Origin: Orychophragmus violaceus | Lineage: Eukaryota > Streptophyta > Magnoliopsida > Brassicales > Brassicaceae | DNA length: 64,000 nucleotides | Reading direction: 5' to 3' | NCBI GenBank assembly: GCA_030180135.1 | Contig: CM058230.1 | Coordinates: forward strand, 28,696,709 to 28,760,708 | Part shown: in pieces, positions 11,638 through 23,683 of the stretch | Layout of the letters: each line of letters begins with the position of its first letter | Numbering within the stretch: position 1 is the stretch's first letter | Notes under the pieces: model-generated | Seen by the model: the letters and a program-made list of their open reading frames with translations, nothing else | Databases searched by the model: none | What the model was told of the DNA's origin: nothing | Translations under genes and position numbers: made by a program

Positions 11638-12471
11638 ATCTCCCACTTGTACTGGAATCCTACATTCCCTAGTCCTTTTGTCTCAATATCTCGATCTGGC
11701 ATAAGGCAAGATGCGTGTCATCCTTATATAGCCAGACCATGTTCATCGGACCAGATTTGATACTGACAATGCAAACGACTTGGGCAAGTCCGTTTGGGAA
11801 TGGCCATTCTCTTACCAGCTATCAAGTCTCCGATTGGCCTAGAGATATTACCTCCGTTAAACGGCAGGGACAAATCCCATCTTGTTCCATCACTATGAAC
11901 TACACAATTCATAATACACCCAACCAAGGTCCGTATAGCTCCCAGTTACGAAACAGCGTTAGACAATGATCAAAGCGTATTACTCCATGTGCAGCCACAT
12001 GCATGCGAACTCAGGTCTAAGGACTATACTCTATAGTCGTATATGAGAACCTCTCATGACACAGATATTAATATCTTGTAGAGTTCTCATCAGCGGGCCA
12101 TGTCCGGTCATATGCTCCCCTACATATACCTATGTGTCGACTTTGATGCCGCGCATCTATGACCCCTCGAAACTTGGTCATAAGTCTCAACACAATCTAG
12201 TCTCAACAGGTTGTTGGTGTTCCAATTTCAACAACCTTCGAATATGGACACTATGATTTATGTCATTTCGTTAAATATGGGGTTTCAGGATCAAGTCTAC
12301 TCATGTACTTCGATGGCCCATATATAATGACATGAATCATTTTGGAACGATTATTTTATATCACAGTTAAAAATAATCCAGAAATAAAAATTTCATTAAC
12401 ATTTAAAATGTTTACATGAATCAATCAAAATAACTAAAATAAAGCCCTCACAACTCCCACTCAAAAAGAGA
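11638..12471 (-). other. 3' non-coding region of Copia A
   Basis: No ORF is convincing between the pol stop (12472-12474) and the PPT. The region is clearly related to the same part of elements B (18310-19184) and C (32895-33718). It holds the hairpin GACTATACTCTATAGTC (12022-12038), and a GGTTGTTG...CAACAACC inverted repeat at 12209-12236. Confidence 0.8.
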
Positions 12472-12602
12472 TTACATATGAATATCTCTAATTCCTACAG
12501 CAGCAGTATGCAACTCGTGCTTAGGTCTCGGGAGTGGCTTTGTCAATGGGTCAGCCACGTTCTCATCAGTGGGAACTCTGCTGACCATCACTTCACCTCT
12601 AT
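12472..12602 (-). pseudogene. C-terminal end of Copia A RNase H, separated by element B
   Basis: On the minus strand the protein continues in frame from the part ending at 19861. Its residues include SRVPTDENVADPLTKPLPRP, the usual end of Copia polyproteins, with a stop TAA at 12472-12474. The break is due only to the insertion of B. Confidence 0.9.
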
Positions 12603-12607
12603 TCACT

Positions 12608-13278
12608 TGTTGGAATTGTGTCCAGTAATCTCGGTACTGTCTCTAGAAAGTAAGAGTATGTCAATGATCAGACATAAGTCATATAATACTGGGGGTCATG
12701 ATGGCTTGCTAGAGTCCGCTCATGATCTATAAGTCTTGGACTTATTGCCTTTATTATATGATCCCATATGGGTCACACACCTAAGCTAACAGGAAAATGT
12801 GTAGGAACGGTTTAGCAGAAGTACGGTAAAAGTGCTAGGCATTTACTGTACTTAGAGAGAATAAAACGGTTTAGGCACTGTGTGTCGATCGATACACAAG
12901 GGGTGTCGATCGACACAGTGCGCGAATACCGTCGAGTTAATTGGTGTTTGGGCCAAATGGCCCAAACGGAACCGGACAAGTTTTATGAGATAAAACTCGA
13001 GTTCAGAACCATTAACCCTAGTTGATTAGCCGAAAACTCTCTCTCTCTGCGCCGAGTTCCCCTGGTGGTCTAGCAGCCGTTTTCTGTGATCGCGTGTGTG
13101 AACCTCTGGAGGATTCATCTCTCGGTGTTTCTCTGATCTCAGACATACCATCTCTTTCCGCTGCAAACAGGTATAAGGTGAGATCATCATTTGTTTCTAT
13201 TCGAGAAGAACCTAGATCAGCATGTTTAGGATGATATGAATCAGAGAATTGAATCAGGATCATCTAAACATTCCTACA
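12608..13278 (+). repeat. 5' LTR of Copia B
   Basis: It runs TGTTGGAATTGTG to ATTCCTACA. It contains two TGTCGATCGA(T/C)A sites whose starts are 21 bp apart (12883 and 12904). The 81- and 70-residue ORFs inside it recur identically in the other LTR and are not genes. Confidence 0.95.
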
Positions 13279-14917
13279 GTGGTATCAGAGCCAATGGTTC
13301 TGGTTTTTCTTGTTTAGATTCATGTTTAGGATTGTTTTCTTGTTTAAAAGTGTTTTGAATCAACTATTGATAAGAGAAATCACTTAAACAACAAGGAATT
13401 GAAACCTAAACACACATAAAATCGCAGAAACCAAGCTATATGATTTGGTAGAATGCGATTTTCAAAAGTCAGTATCGACTGCGATCGCATGGATCGATCG
13501 ATACGATCGCATGGATCGGTCGATACAGTCTATCGGCTAACCCTGTTAACGCGTGAAAGCATCGATCGATGCAGGATCGATGCAGATTCGATGTTGGTGC
13601 ATCGACCGATGCGGTTGGTGCATCGATCGACACGGTTAGGGTTTTGGCTCGGTTCAGTGCATGCGTGAGAGCATCGATCGATACAGGATCGATGCATGAT
13701 CGATGCAGGATCGATGCTAAGAGCATCGACCGATGCGGTTGATGGATCGATCGACACGGTTGGTTCATCGATCGACATGGTTGGTTTAGGCTCGGTTTAA
13801 TATTTTGATTAAAATTAAACGTCACGGTTTAATAAACAGATTTAATAATTTTATTAAGTCTGGTTAAACCGGGATAAGAAATCCAAAGTCGAAAAATTGG
13901 ATTTTGTGCCTAAACCAGGATTTTCTAATTTGATTTGGTTGGACCAAATAAATTGAGAAAATCCGGTTTAGTAAATAACCGGTTGACAATTGTGGTCATC
14001 GTAGTAATTAAAATTTGGTTAGACCAATTTTAATGAACCAGACCGGTTATGTCATTTAATTGGACAATTGGGTCATGTCTTGGACATGGACAAATTCTTG
14101 GGCCTCGGGCCAAGAAGTTAAAACAATTGGGCCAATTATTTGAGTCTTTCTTCAGAATAATTTAAAATTTATTTTATAAAATTATAAATCGATTTTAAAT
14201 TAAAGTTTCCGATATTTTGAAATTAGAAAGTTTCTTATTTTATAGAAGTTTCTAGATTTGCATGATTCGGATTTTAAGAAATTTCTAAAGTTAGAAAGTT
14301 TCCGTTTTTAGAAAGTTTCCAATTTTAGAAAGTTTCCAAAAATAGTAGGTTTCCAAAAATGGAAAGTTTCCCGAAATAGTAATCTTCTATTTTGGGAATG
14401 AATTTTTAAATAAACCTACGAACCTCAAATAATATCAAGCGTTGGATGTCTTGTCCATTCTATGTCAGCTGTCGAAGCCCATTCAATTGTATTCATGGCC
14501 TTACAGTGTGAGGGTGTCTGCTTTTGCGTGGATAAGACGGTTTGTGATTCATAAATGTCATTGGGAGTCCCAGACATTAATGATTACATGACTGTATAGT
14601 CTGGTTTTCTTGACTGGGCCATCGGGAGTCCCGGGCCTTGAGACATCAGAGTGAATTGGGCCTCGGGCCCAGATTCACAACCAAGAGTTATATCACGGAT
14701 ATAATTAGCCTACATAGGGCTTACCGATATAAGCTAAGGTTGGGTGACGGCCAGTGGCCCACTTTAATCTTAGTTATATGTGGATCTTGGAATCATTATA
14801 TTCTATTGAGGGTAACTTATGTTATTGAATATAATGCATGATTAATCATATTAAATTAATACGAAATTAATCATATTGAACATATTAACTAAAATCCTTT
14901 TATCTTAATTTTCAGTT
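13279..14917 (+). other. Leader of Copia B with TCGATCGA motif array
   Basis: The PBS is followed by a non-coding leader. 13492-13777 contains at least a dozen TCGATCGA or TCGACCGA-type sites. Several are spaced 21 bp (13600/13621; 13724/13745/13766). The rest is AT-rich with repeated AGAAAGTTTCC-like words at 14280-14390. Confidence 0.85.
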
Positions 14918-15937
14918 ATGACTAGCACAAACAATCAAAACACTTTCTCGATCCGGTCTGTCCTTGAGATGGACAAGCTGAACGGATCAAATTTCTTGAC
15001 TTGGTCGCGGAACCTGAGGCTAGTTCTCAGACAGGAGAGAAAGGACTATGTCCTTGAGAGAGCTCTCCCCGTGAGAATCGGGTCCAATGCTTCTCATGCA
15101 GTATATGATGCTTGGAATAAGCATTATAATGATGCGGTAGATGTGCGTGGTCTGATATTGGCTACCATGGACTCAGACTTGCGGAAGCAATATGAGAACA
15201 TGGAGTCGCCAATAGAGATGATCAGCAGCCTGAAATTGAAATTTCAGGAGCAGATAAGAGTGGAGAGATACCAGTTGGTTAAATCTCTCACTAGCTGCAA
15301 GCTACCAAATGATCATCCAGTGAGTCCTCATGTCAGTAAAATGATGGGTTACATTGATAACCTGAGGAAACTGGATTATCCAGTTAGCCAAGAATTGGCA
15401 ACTGAGATCATTCTGCAGTCAATGCCGTCAAGCTATGATAAGTTCAGAAGGAACTATATCAAGAAAGGCTTAACGAAGACGCTGACTGAACTGCATGATA
15501 TGCTCAAGACAGTTGAGCCAAACGTGAAGAGTACCCTGTACAATCTCATGAATGAGAAGGGTAGGTTTACTAAACCTAATGCTGACAAGGGTGAAGACAA
15601 AGTTGTCCAGATTTTGAATCATGGCAAGCGTGTGTCTTCTGAGCCCGAGTCAGATACCTCTTACGTTGGTAAGTGCTGCTACTGTAAGGAGACAGGGCAT
15701 TGGAAGAGAAATTGCATTAAATTCATGGAAGATGATGAGGAGTTGAAGTTGATGTATGAGACTACTTCCTCAGGTATTCATGTTATTACTTCAAGTTCTA
15801 CCTTAAAGGTATTGGATACTGGTTGTGGCACTGATATTTGTGATAATATGCAGAGCCTAAGCAACAGTAGAACGTTGAAGGAAGGACAAGTGAAACTACA
15901 TGTCTGGAAGGAGCTTGGGATGCTGCCTCAGCCGTAG
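14918..15937 (+). CDS. Copia B gag with truncated protease
   Basis: The 339-residue ORF starts MTSTNNQNTFSIRSVLEMDK, like the gag starts of A and C. It has a zinc knuckle CCYCKETGHWKRNC (about 15672-15713), for RNA binding and packaging. A protease start follows (LDTGCGTDIC, about 15817-15846), where the active-site DTG is kept. The frame then diverges and stops at 15935-15937, about 40 residues into protease. The gag part could still make particles. The element cannot supply protease, integrase or RT. Confidence 0.75.
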   Translation: MTSTNNQNTFSIRSVLEMDKLNGSNFLTWSRNLRLVLRQERKDYVLERALPVRIGSNASHAVYDAWNKHYNDAVDVRGLILATMDSDLRKQYENMESPIEMISSLKLKFQEQIRVERYQLVKSLTSCKLPNDHPVSPHVSKMMGYIDNLRKLDYPVSQELATEIILQSMPSSYDKFRRNYIKKGLTKTLTELHDMLKTVEPNVKSTLYNLMNEKGRFTKPNADKGEDKVVQILNHGKRVSSEPESDTSYVGKCCYCKETGHWKRNCIKFMEDDEELKLMYETTSSGIHVITSSSTLKVLDTGCGTDICDNMQSLSNSRTLKEGQVKLHVWKELGMLPQP

Positions 15938-18309
15938 GGTTTTTCACTTATAGATCCCTTTGAGGCTTGGTTTTGTATTAAGTAATTGCTACAATGTACC
16001 TGCTTTAAGCAGAGTTGTCTTTCATTTTCTTGTAAGAATTTGAATGTTTTGCATTATTGATAAAAGACAAGTTTTGTTCTTTTGATCTTAATGAAATATT
16101 AATTGTAGCACCCTATTCATGGAATGGGTTTTATATCTTAAACCAAAGAGTGCCTAAATGTAACATAAATACCGAGAGGGCCTATCTTAGCCGAGCTAGA
16201 GAAAGGCCCAAAGGCTTATTGGACCTGGAACATACTCATGTATGTGTCCCAATGAGCAGTAATGCCAGAGAAAATCTCCTGTACTTCATTGTCTCTACTG
16301 ATTACTTCAGTGAGTGTGACTGTGTTCATTTGATGAGACACAAGTCGGAATTCTTTGACATGGTCGAAAGAGTTCCAGAATGAAGTATAGGATCTAAATG
16401 ACAAAAGTATTAAGACTCTGGATTAAATCACGAGTGAGAATACTTAAGTCATTGATTGTGTGATCATCTGAATGAGTGTGAAATCGTTTCAAAGCTCATT
16501 TCTCCTGAAAACCTGAAGGTTTTTCTCTGAGAAAGAATCAGATCTTATTAGAAATGATTAAAGATGAGTCACACGAATCTTCCATGATATTATTTAAGAA
16601 TAACGCTCTAAAATATCTAAGTTTACACTGAAATAGTTCCACCAATATCAGTTGAAAGACACCACGTAAATGTGGATTGGAATCGATCCAAATTAGTCTT
16701 TACTGAGTATTTGTAGTTGTACTACTTCGCTGGTTGTCCGAAGGAAACCAAGGCTTCTTACTTTTACGTCCATTCTGTTTTCTAAGAAGGGAAGTTATTT
16801 TCAAAGAAGAACAGTGGGAGTAAAAGTATAACTCGAAGAAATTCGAAAAATACAGGAGGCTGCTCAACCTGTTGAGGGAGAGCAGCGGAAGGATTTACAG
16901 ATTTCTGTAGAATCTACACCTGTGGAGCCTTGTCCGAAGGAAACCAAGGCTTGTTACTTTTACGTCCATTCTGTTTTCTAAGAAGGGAAGTTATTTTCCA
17001 AGAAGAACAGTGGGAGTAAAAGTATAACTCGAAGAAATTCGAGAAATACAGGAGGCTGCTTTACCTATAAAGGGAGAGCAGCGGAAGGATTTACAGATTT
17101 CTGTAGAATCTACACCTGTGGAGCCTGAAGTTCGCAGATATGAATGAATCAGTTACTAATCCGAGAGTGATTTCTCGTCATTAGTTGAACCTGATAATCA
17201 TTGAAAGTTCGCATGATCTGATGATCATTAAAAGCGACGAATCTGCGAAATTCAAAGAAGCGAAAGTAAGCCCGGACTCCGAAAAATTACATTTTATGTA
17301 AGTTAGCTTCATCGATCCATTCATGGATGGAAGCAAACATATCGGAGTTGGAATCTTCGTTCTGTTGAAGTAGTCAAGGTTTTGACTTGAACAGGAACGA
17401 AGCGGAACTGTGTGTTTACTAATAGATAAGTGGGAGCAATATTGCATTTCTCAAAGTGTATGTCGATGACATACTGATTCTCGGATATAACGTCCCAATG
17501 CTGTAGTCGGTAAAGGACTAGCTTGGGAGTTGGTTTAATGATTGACATGGGTAAAGCCACGTAGTTCTTGGATTTTGGATCTAAAGATAGAGATCCAAAA
17601 GAGCTGGTAGGACAAAGTCAGGATTCTTAAATTGACAAAGTCCTACACGTTTTGAGCAATCCAAGAAGGGTTTTATGCCAATGTCACATGGCATTAAGTT
17701 AAGCAAGATACAGTATCCTACGATAACTGCTGAGCTTAAATGCATGGATAAGATTCCAGATGCGTCGGCAATTGGATCTATCATGTATGCCATGAAACAT
17801 ACTTGTTTGATGTTGCTTTAATGTTAAGCAAGACAAATAAAGACCAGTCAAATCCAGCAAAGAATCAAGTTTCCTAAAGTATGTCCTAAAGTATTTAAGG
17901 AATACTAAGGATAAGTTCTTGATTTACGGAGAAAGTGAGGTGCTATAAGTCGATAGAGTCTGAAAGGCAAGTTTCCAACAGACAAAGATGATTTCCGGTC
18001 ACAGTCCGGTTATATCTTGTGTTTGTCTGGCGGTGCACGGCACTGTTGCTGACTCCATGACTTAAGCTGAATCTTTCGCAGCTTGGGAAGCGGCGAAAGA
18101 GGTTGTTTGGAAAGAAGAGTTCATCACTGAACTTGATGTGATTCCCAGCATAGATGAGACTAGCTGCACATCAGAGGTCCAAACACCTTGAGATAAATGA
18201 CAGAGATGTTAAGTAGATCAGCAAGTTTCAACAAATGAGAACGTTGCTAATCTATTAACGAAGCCACTCCTTAGCCCTAAGCACGAGTCACGGACTGTAG
18301 CTGTAGGAT
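15938..18309 (+). pseudogene. Remnant of Copia B pol
   Basis: Scraps in order match element C. A protease/pre-integrase part lies at 16057-16190. An integrase piece lies at about 16225-16383. The hinge before RT is duplicated (16734-17125). An RT catalytic box resembling YVDDILILG lies near 17460-17490, and an RNase H end lies near 18000-18290. Frames change repeatedly, and the integrase DDE region and most of RT are missing. Confidence 0.8.
16734..17125. repeat. 196-bp tandem duplication in Copia B
   Basis: 16734-16929 is repeated directly at 16930-17125 with few differences (for example GGCTTCTTAC versus GGCTTGTTAC). The unit begins TTGTCCGAAGG and ends CCTGTGGAGCC. Its length is not a multiple of three. 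Confidence 0.95.
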
Positions 18310-19184
18310 AAGTGAAGTTAAGATATAGTCTTAATTTCAGTGGGAGTTAGTAAAGGGCTTTATTTAGTTATTGATATGTTCTTGTAAAACATTTGAGATG
18401 TTTAATAATGAAATTATTATTTCAAGATTATTTTAACTGTGATGAAATAATCGTTCCAAAATGATATGAACCATTTTATAGGTCATCGAAGTAAATGACT
18501 TGATCTTGAGTCATCGAAGTCATTTAGCTTGATCATGAGACCCTATATTTGATAGATGGCTTATATCATCCTGTCCCTAGTTGAAGGTTGTTGAAATTGG
18601 AACACCAACAACCGTGTGAGACTGGATTGGTACGTGACTTATGACAAAGTCTCAGTGTGTCATAGATGCGCGGCATCAAAGTCAGTACATAGGTGTATGT
18701 TGGGGAACATACGACCGGAAAAGACCCGCTTATGAGAACTCTTCAGGATATTTATATCAGTGTCATAAAAGATTCTCACTACGACTATAGAGTATAGTCC
18801 TTAGACCTGAGTTTGCATGCATGTGACTGCACATGGACTGATGCACTTTGATCATTGTCTAACGCTATCGTTCTGCGATAGTTATAAGGACCTTGTTTGG
18901 GTACATTATGAAATGAGTAGTTTACAGTGATGGAACAAGACGGAATGTGTCCCTCCAATATAAATGGAGTGAATATCTCTAGGCCAATCGGAGATTTGAA
19001 TACTGGAAAATGCTTGGCCATGCTCAAACGGACTGTCCCGAGTCGTTTGGATTGTCAGTATCGAATCAGAGTCCGATGAACAAGATTAGGCTTTATAAGG
19101 ATGACACCAATCTTGCCTTATGACTAATCGAGATATTGTGACAAAAGGATTATGAATACAGAGATTCCAGTACAAGTGGGAGAT
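18310..19184 (+). other. 3' non-coding region of Copia B
   Basis: The segment matches the equivalent parts of A and C while the pol gene beside it does not. It includes the hairpin GACTATAGAGTATAGTC (18783-18799) and GGTTGTTG...CAACAACC (18586-18613). It ends at the PPT. Confidence 0.8.
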
Positions 19185-19855
19185 TGTTGGAATTGTGTCC
19201 AGTAATCTCGGTACTGTCTCTAGAAAGTAAGAGTATGTCAATGATCAGACATAAGTCATATAATACTGGGGGTCATGATGGCTTGCTAGAGTCCGCTCAT
19301 GATCTATAAGTCTTGGACTTATTGCCTTTATTATATGATCCCATATGGGTCACACGCCTAAGCTAACAGGAAAATGTGTAGGAACGGTTTAGCAGAAGTA
19401 CGGTAAAAGTGCTAGGCATTTACTGTACTTAGAGAGAATAAAACGGTTTAGGCACTGTGTGTCGATCGATACACAAGGGGTGTCGATCGACACAGTGCGC
19501 GAATACCGTCGAGTTAATTGGTGTTTGGGCCAAATGGCCCAAACGGAACCGGACAAGTTTTATGAGATAAAACTCGAGTTCAGAACCATTAACCCTAGTT
19601 GATTAGCCGAAAACTCTCTCTCTCTGCGCCGAGTTCCCCTGGTGGTCTAGCAGCCGTTTTCTGTGATCGCGTGTGTGAACCTCTGGAGGATTCATCTCTC
19701 GGTGTTTCTCTGATCTCAGACATACCATCTCTTTCCGCTGCAAACAGGTATAAGGTGAGATCATCATTTGTTTCTATTCGAGAAGAACCTAGATCAGCAT
19801 GTTTAGGATGATATGAATCAGAGAATTGAATCAGGATCAACTAAACATTCCTTCA
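19185..19855 (+). repeat. 3' LTR of Copia B
   Basis: Same 671-bp length as 12608-13278, with about three differences. It ends ATTCCTTCA and is followed by the TCACT duplication. The motif pair is at 19460 and 19481 (21 bp). Confidence 0.95.
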
Positions 19856-19860
19856 TCACT

Positions 19861-22290
19861 ATATCACGAATCAGGTGATACCTTCTCATAATGTGTTTGG
19901 ATTTCTGATGATGTCTCGGTTCCTTGGCTTGAGCAATTGCACCATTGTTGTCACAATACAGTGCTAGAGGCTCAGTGGCATTTGGGAATACACCGAGTTC
20001 AATCAAGAAGTTCCTTATCCAAACTCCTTCCTTCGCAGCTTCCGAAGCAGCGATGTATTCAGCTTCAGTTGTGGAATCTGCCACGGTGCTCTGCTTGGAG
20101 CTTTTCCAACTTACTGCACCGCCATTCAGACAGAAGATGTAACCAGACTGTGACCGGAAATCATCTTTATCTGTCTGAAAACTTGCATCCGTGAATCCAC
20201 TGATTTCAAGCACTTCACTTCCTCCGTAAACCAAGAACTTATCCTTAGTATTCCTCAAATACTTCAGGATATTCTTTACGGCAATCCAGTGACTCTCACC
20301 TGGATTAGACTGGTACCTACTCGTCATGCTTAGTGCATAAGCAACATCAGGACGAGTACAGATCATGGCATACATGATAGATCCTATAGCCGAAGCATAA
20401 GGAATCCTACTCATGCGCTTAAGCTCATCAGGTGTTTTAGGACACTGATCCTTGCTTAGTGTAGCACCATGTATCATTGGCGTGAACCCCTTCTTGGATT
20501 TATCCATTCCGAATCGATGCAGGACTTTATCTATATAAGCATCTTGACAAAGTCCAATCAGCTTTTTAGATCTGTCTCTAAAGATTCGGATTCCAAGAAC
20601 ATATGCGGCTTCACCCATGTCCTTCATGGAAAAACAACTTCCCAGCCAGTCTTTAACAGACTTCAGCATTGGAATATCATTTCCAAGAAGCAATATGTCA
20701 TCGACATATAGGATAAGAAACGCCACTTTGCTCCCACTAGTTTTCTTATACACACATTGTTCCTCTTGGTTTCTGATGAAGTCAAAGTTCTTTATTGCTT
20801 CATCAAAACGAAGATTCCAACTCCTCGATGCTTGCTTCAATCCATAAATGGATTTGTGAAGCTTGCATACTTTCCCAGTATTCTTAGGATCAATGTAACC
20901 GTCAGGTTGTGTCATATACACATCCTCCTCCAAGATTCCATTCAGGAAGGCGGTTTTCACATCCATCTGCCAAATCTCATAGTCATAATAAGCGGCAGTC
21001 GCTAGGAGAATCCGAATTGATTTCATCATGACCACTGGTGAATAGGTTTCATCATAGTCTATACCATGAATTTGCTTGAAACCTTTTGCCACCAACCTGG
21101 CCTTGTAAATCTGGACATTTCCATCCACGTCTATCTTCTTCTTGAAGATCCATTTACACTCGATGGCTTTAGAGCCAGAGGGTAAGTCAACCAGTGAAAA
21201 CACTCGGTTGACAGACATGGAGTCCATCTCGGATTCAGTGGCTTCACGCCACTTTAAGGAGTCAGGGCCCATCATGGCTTCTTCAAAGTTCGAGGGTTCA
21301 TCACCGTCAATGATCAAAAGATCATAGCAATTAGTCACAAGGAATCCCTGATATCTATCAGGTTCCTGACGGATCCTTCCGGATCTTCGAACTTCAGGTA
21401 CTGCAGGTTCAGGTTCTATTACAGCTTCATGTAATTCATCCTGCTGTTCTTCCTCATTAGGTTGAACAGGTTCCTGTCCTTCTTGAATTTCATCAAGTTG
21501 TACCTTACTCCCACTATCTTTTCTAGAGAGAAACTCCCTTTCAAGAAAAGTACAATCCCGAGCAACAAAGATTTTGTTCTCGGATCGCAGATAGAAGTAA
21601 TAAGCCTTGGTATCCCTAGGATAACCAATGAAGTAGCATTTGTCAGATTTTGGTGTAAGCTTGTCTGAGATTAATCTTTTGACATAGGCTTCACAACCCC
21701 AAATTCTGAGAAAAGACATTGCTGGAGCTTTTCCAGTCCATATCTCATATGGTGTCTTTGCTACTGCCTTTGATGGCACTCTGTTCAGTGTGAACGTTGC
21801 GGTGAGCAAAGCATATCCCCAAAGGGATATAGGAAGGTCTGTGTGACTCATCATGGATCGGACCATATCTAACAATGTCCGATTCCTTCTCTCAGAAACA
21901 CCATTCCACTGAGGTGTTCCAGGAGGTGTGAGTTGGGAGATAATCCCACACTCACTCAGATGATCACGAAATTCCTGGCTCAAGTATTCTCCTCCTCGGT
22001 CCGACCGAAGAGCCTTAATACTTTTACCAAGCTGGTTCTGTACTTCATTCTGGAATTCTTTGAACTTTTCAAAGGTTTCCGACTTATGTTTCCTCAAGTA
22101 GACATATCCATATCTACTGAAATCATCAGTGAATGTAATGAAGTACTGAAAGTTTCCTCTAGCACTTGTGGACATTGGGCCACACACGTCAGTATGTATC
22201 AGGCCCAATAGTTCACTGGCCCTTTCTGTGGGTTTATTGAAAGGGGCCCGTGTCATTTTGCCCATTAGGCAAGATTCGCATTGCTCACAA
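19861..22290 (-). pseudogene. Copia A pol: integrase, reverse transcriptase, RNase H
   Basis: The open frame covers an integrase core (HTDVCGPM; RSDRGGEYLS; WNGVSERRNR), giving the D, D and E residues. RT follows, with YVDDILLLGND as catalytic box (about 20690-20720), and RNase H with TEAEYIAASEA (about 20050). It extends in frame to the boundary with element B and continues at 12602. Upstream, a frameshift at about 22270-22290 separates it from the gag-protease frame, so the polyprotein cannot be made in one piece. Confidence 0.9.
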
Positions 22291-23683
22291 GACTCAAAGC
22301 AAATGAGCCCAAGAGTCCATTTGAATGGAGCCTCTTGACGCGTTTCTCACTAATGTGCCCCAAACGACAATGCCAGAGAAACGTTTCATTTTCTTCGTTA
22401 GATTTGAACCGTTTTGTATTTATGTTATATACTGGAGCAGATTGATCCAGCATGTACAGCCCATTTATAAGAGGGGCACAGCCATAGAACATATCATTGA
22501 GATTAAAGGAACACAATTTATTCTTAATAGAAAAATCAAATCCTTGCAAATCCAACAATGAAACTGAAATGATATTTCTGCTTATAGCAGGTACAAAATA
22601 ACAATTCTCAAGTTCTAAAATCAATCCAGAAGGTAAAGACAACAAGTAAGTGCCAACGGCCAGTGCTGGAACCTTCGCTCCATTGCCAACCCGCAACTCT
22701 ACTTGCCCTTGCTTCAACCTTCTACTGTTGCTGAGCGCCTGCATATTAGTACAAATATGAGCCCCACATCCAGTATCTAATACCCAAGTGGTATTATCAG
22801 AAGTAGTAGTATTTACTTCAATAACAAAAATACCTGAAGATTTAGTCTCCAAGGACTTCTTCTTCTTCAGACTTTCCTGGTATTTCTTACAGTCCCTGCG
22901 GTAATGCCCTGCCTCTTTACAAAAGTGACAAATGTCAGAAGGCCCAGCTTTGGACACGGGCTTGGGCTTGGCGTTTTCATTGCTGACTGCTTTGTCCTTT
23001 CCCTTGTCTGCAGCGGATTTCTTGAAACCCTTGCCCTTCTGCACCATGAGTACAGACGACTCCTTGGCTTTCTTCAGATTAGGTTCTGCAGTCTTGAGCA
23101 TACCATGTAGCTCAGGCAAAGTCTTTATCAACCCATGCATATTATAGTTAAAAATGAACTGGTCATATGCAGGAGTAAGAGACTGCAGAACGATATCACA
23201 AGCAAGCTCTTAGCTTATAGGACAGTCGAGCCTAGTCAAATGATCGAGATAACCCATCATTTTCAGAACATGTGGACTCAGTGCTGCATCCTTAGCCATT
23301 TTACAGTCCAAGAGATTCTTAACAGTTTGGAATCTCTCTGTACGAGCCTGCTCCTGAAACAACGCTTTCAGATTTGCCATCAGCTCCATGGGACAAGTCA
23401 GGCCTTCCCACTGCATCTGCAGTTCGGGAGCCATTGTCGCCAACATCAGGCAAATCACGTCATTAGCATCTGAAGAATGCGTATCCCAAGCATTTTTCAC
23501 AGCTTGTGCGGCATTATTCGCAGGTCTAGGTTGGAGAACTCTTTCAAGGACATAAGCCTTCTTCTCCTGCCTGAGCACAAGTCTCAGGTTCCTGGACCAG
23601 TTCAGGAAGTTTGATCCGTTCAGTTTGTCCTTCTCAAGGGCAGACCGGATCGAGAAAGTGTTTTGTGTTGTTGTGCTTGACAT
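22265..23683 (-). pseudogene. Copia A gag and protease
   Basis: The start ATG at 23681-23683 (MSSTTTQNTFSIRSALEKDK) opens a gag that matches B and C. A TAA at 23210-23212 stands where the sister elements have CAA (Gln). The frame resumes directly after it and runs through a zinc knuckle (CHFCKEAGHYRRDC, about 22890-22930), the protease DTGCGAHIC (about 22760) and the pre-integrase HCRLGH (about 22360). It then shifts frame near 22280. One nonsense codon and one shift are the only breaks I find. Confidence 0.9.

Larger units (their letters stand above)
12608..19855 (+). mobile_element. Ty1/Copia retrotransposon B, inserted in A; non-autonomous, pol-degenerate
   Basis: LTRs of 671 bp each (12608-13278 and 19185-19855) are flanked by TCACT at 12603-12607 and 19856-19860. 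The PBS is TGGTATCAGAGC (13280-13291) and the PPT is AAGTGGGAGAT (19174-19184). The gag ORF is nearly whole, but protease is cut short. Integrase, RT and RNase H are reduced to short recognisable scraps with many stops and deletions. By eye the LTRs differ at only about three positions. The pol decay must therefore predate the last transposition, which points to mobilisation by enzymes of a related element. Confidence 0.93.

Noticed and set aside
13018..13263. Plus- and minus-strand ORFs of 70-81 codons in the Copia B LTR
   Set aside because: Identical ORFs occur in the other LTR (19595-19840). They are repeat copies without any family signature.
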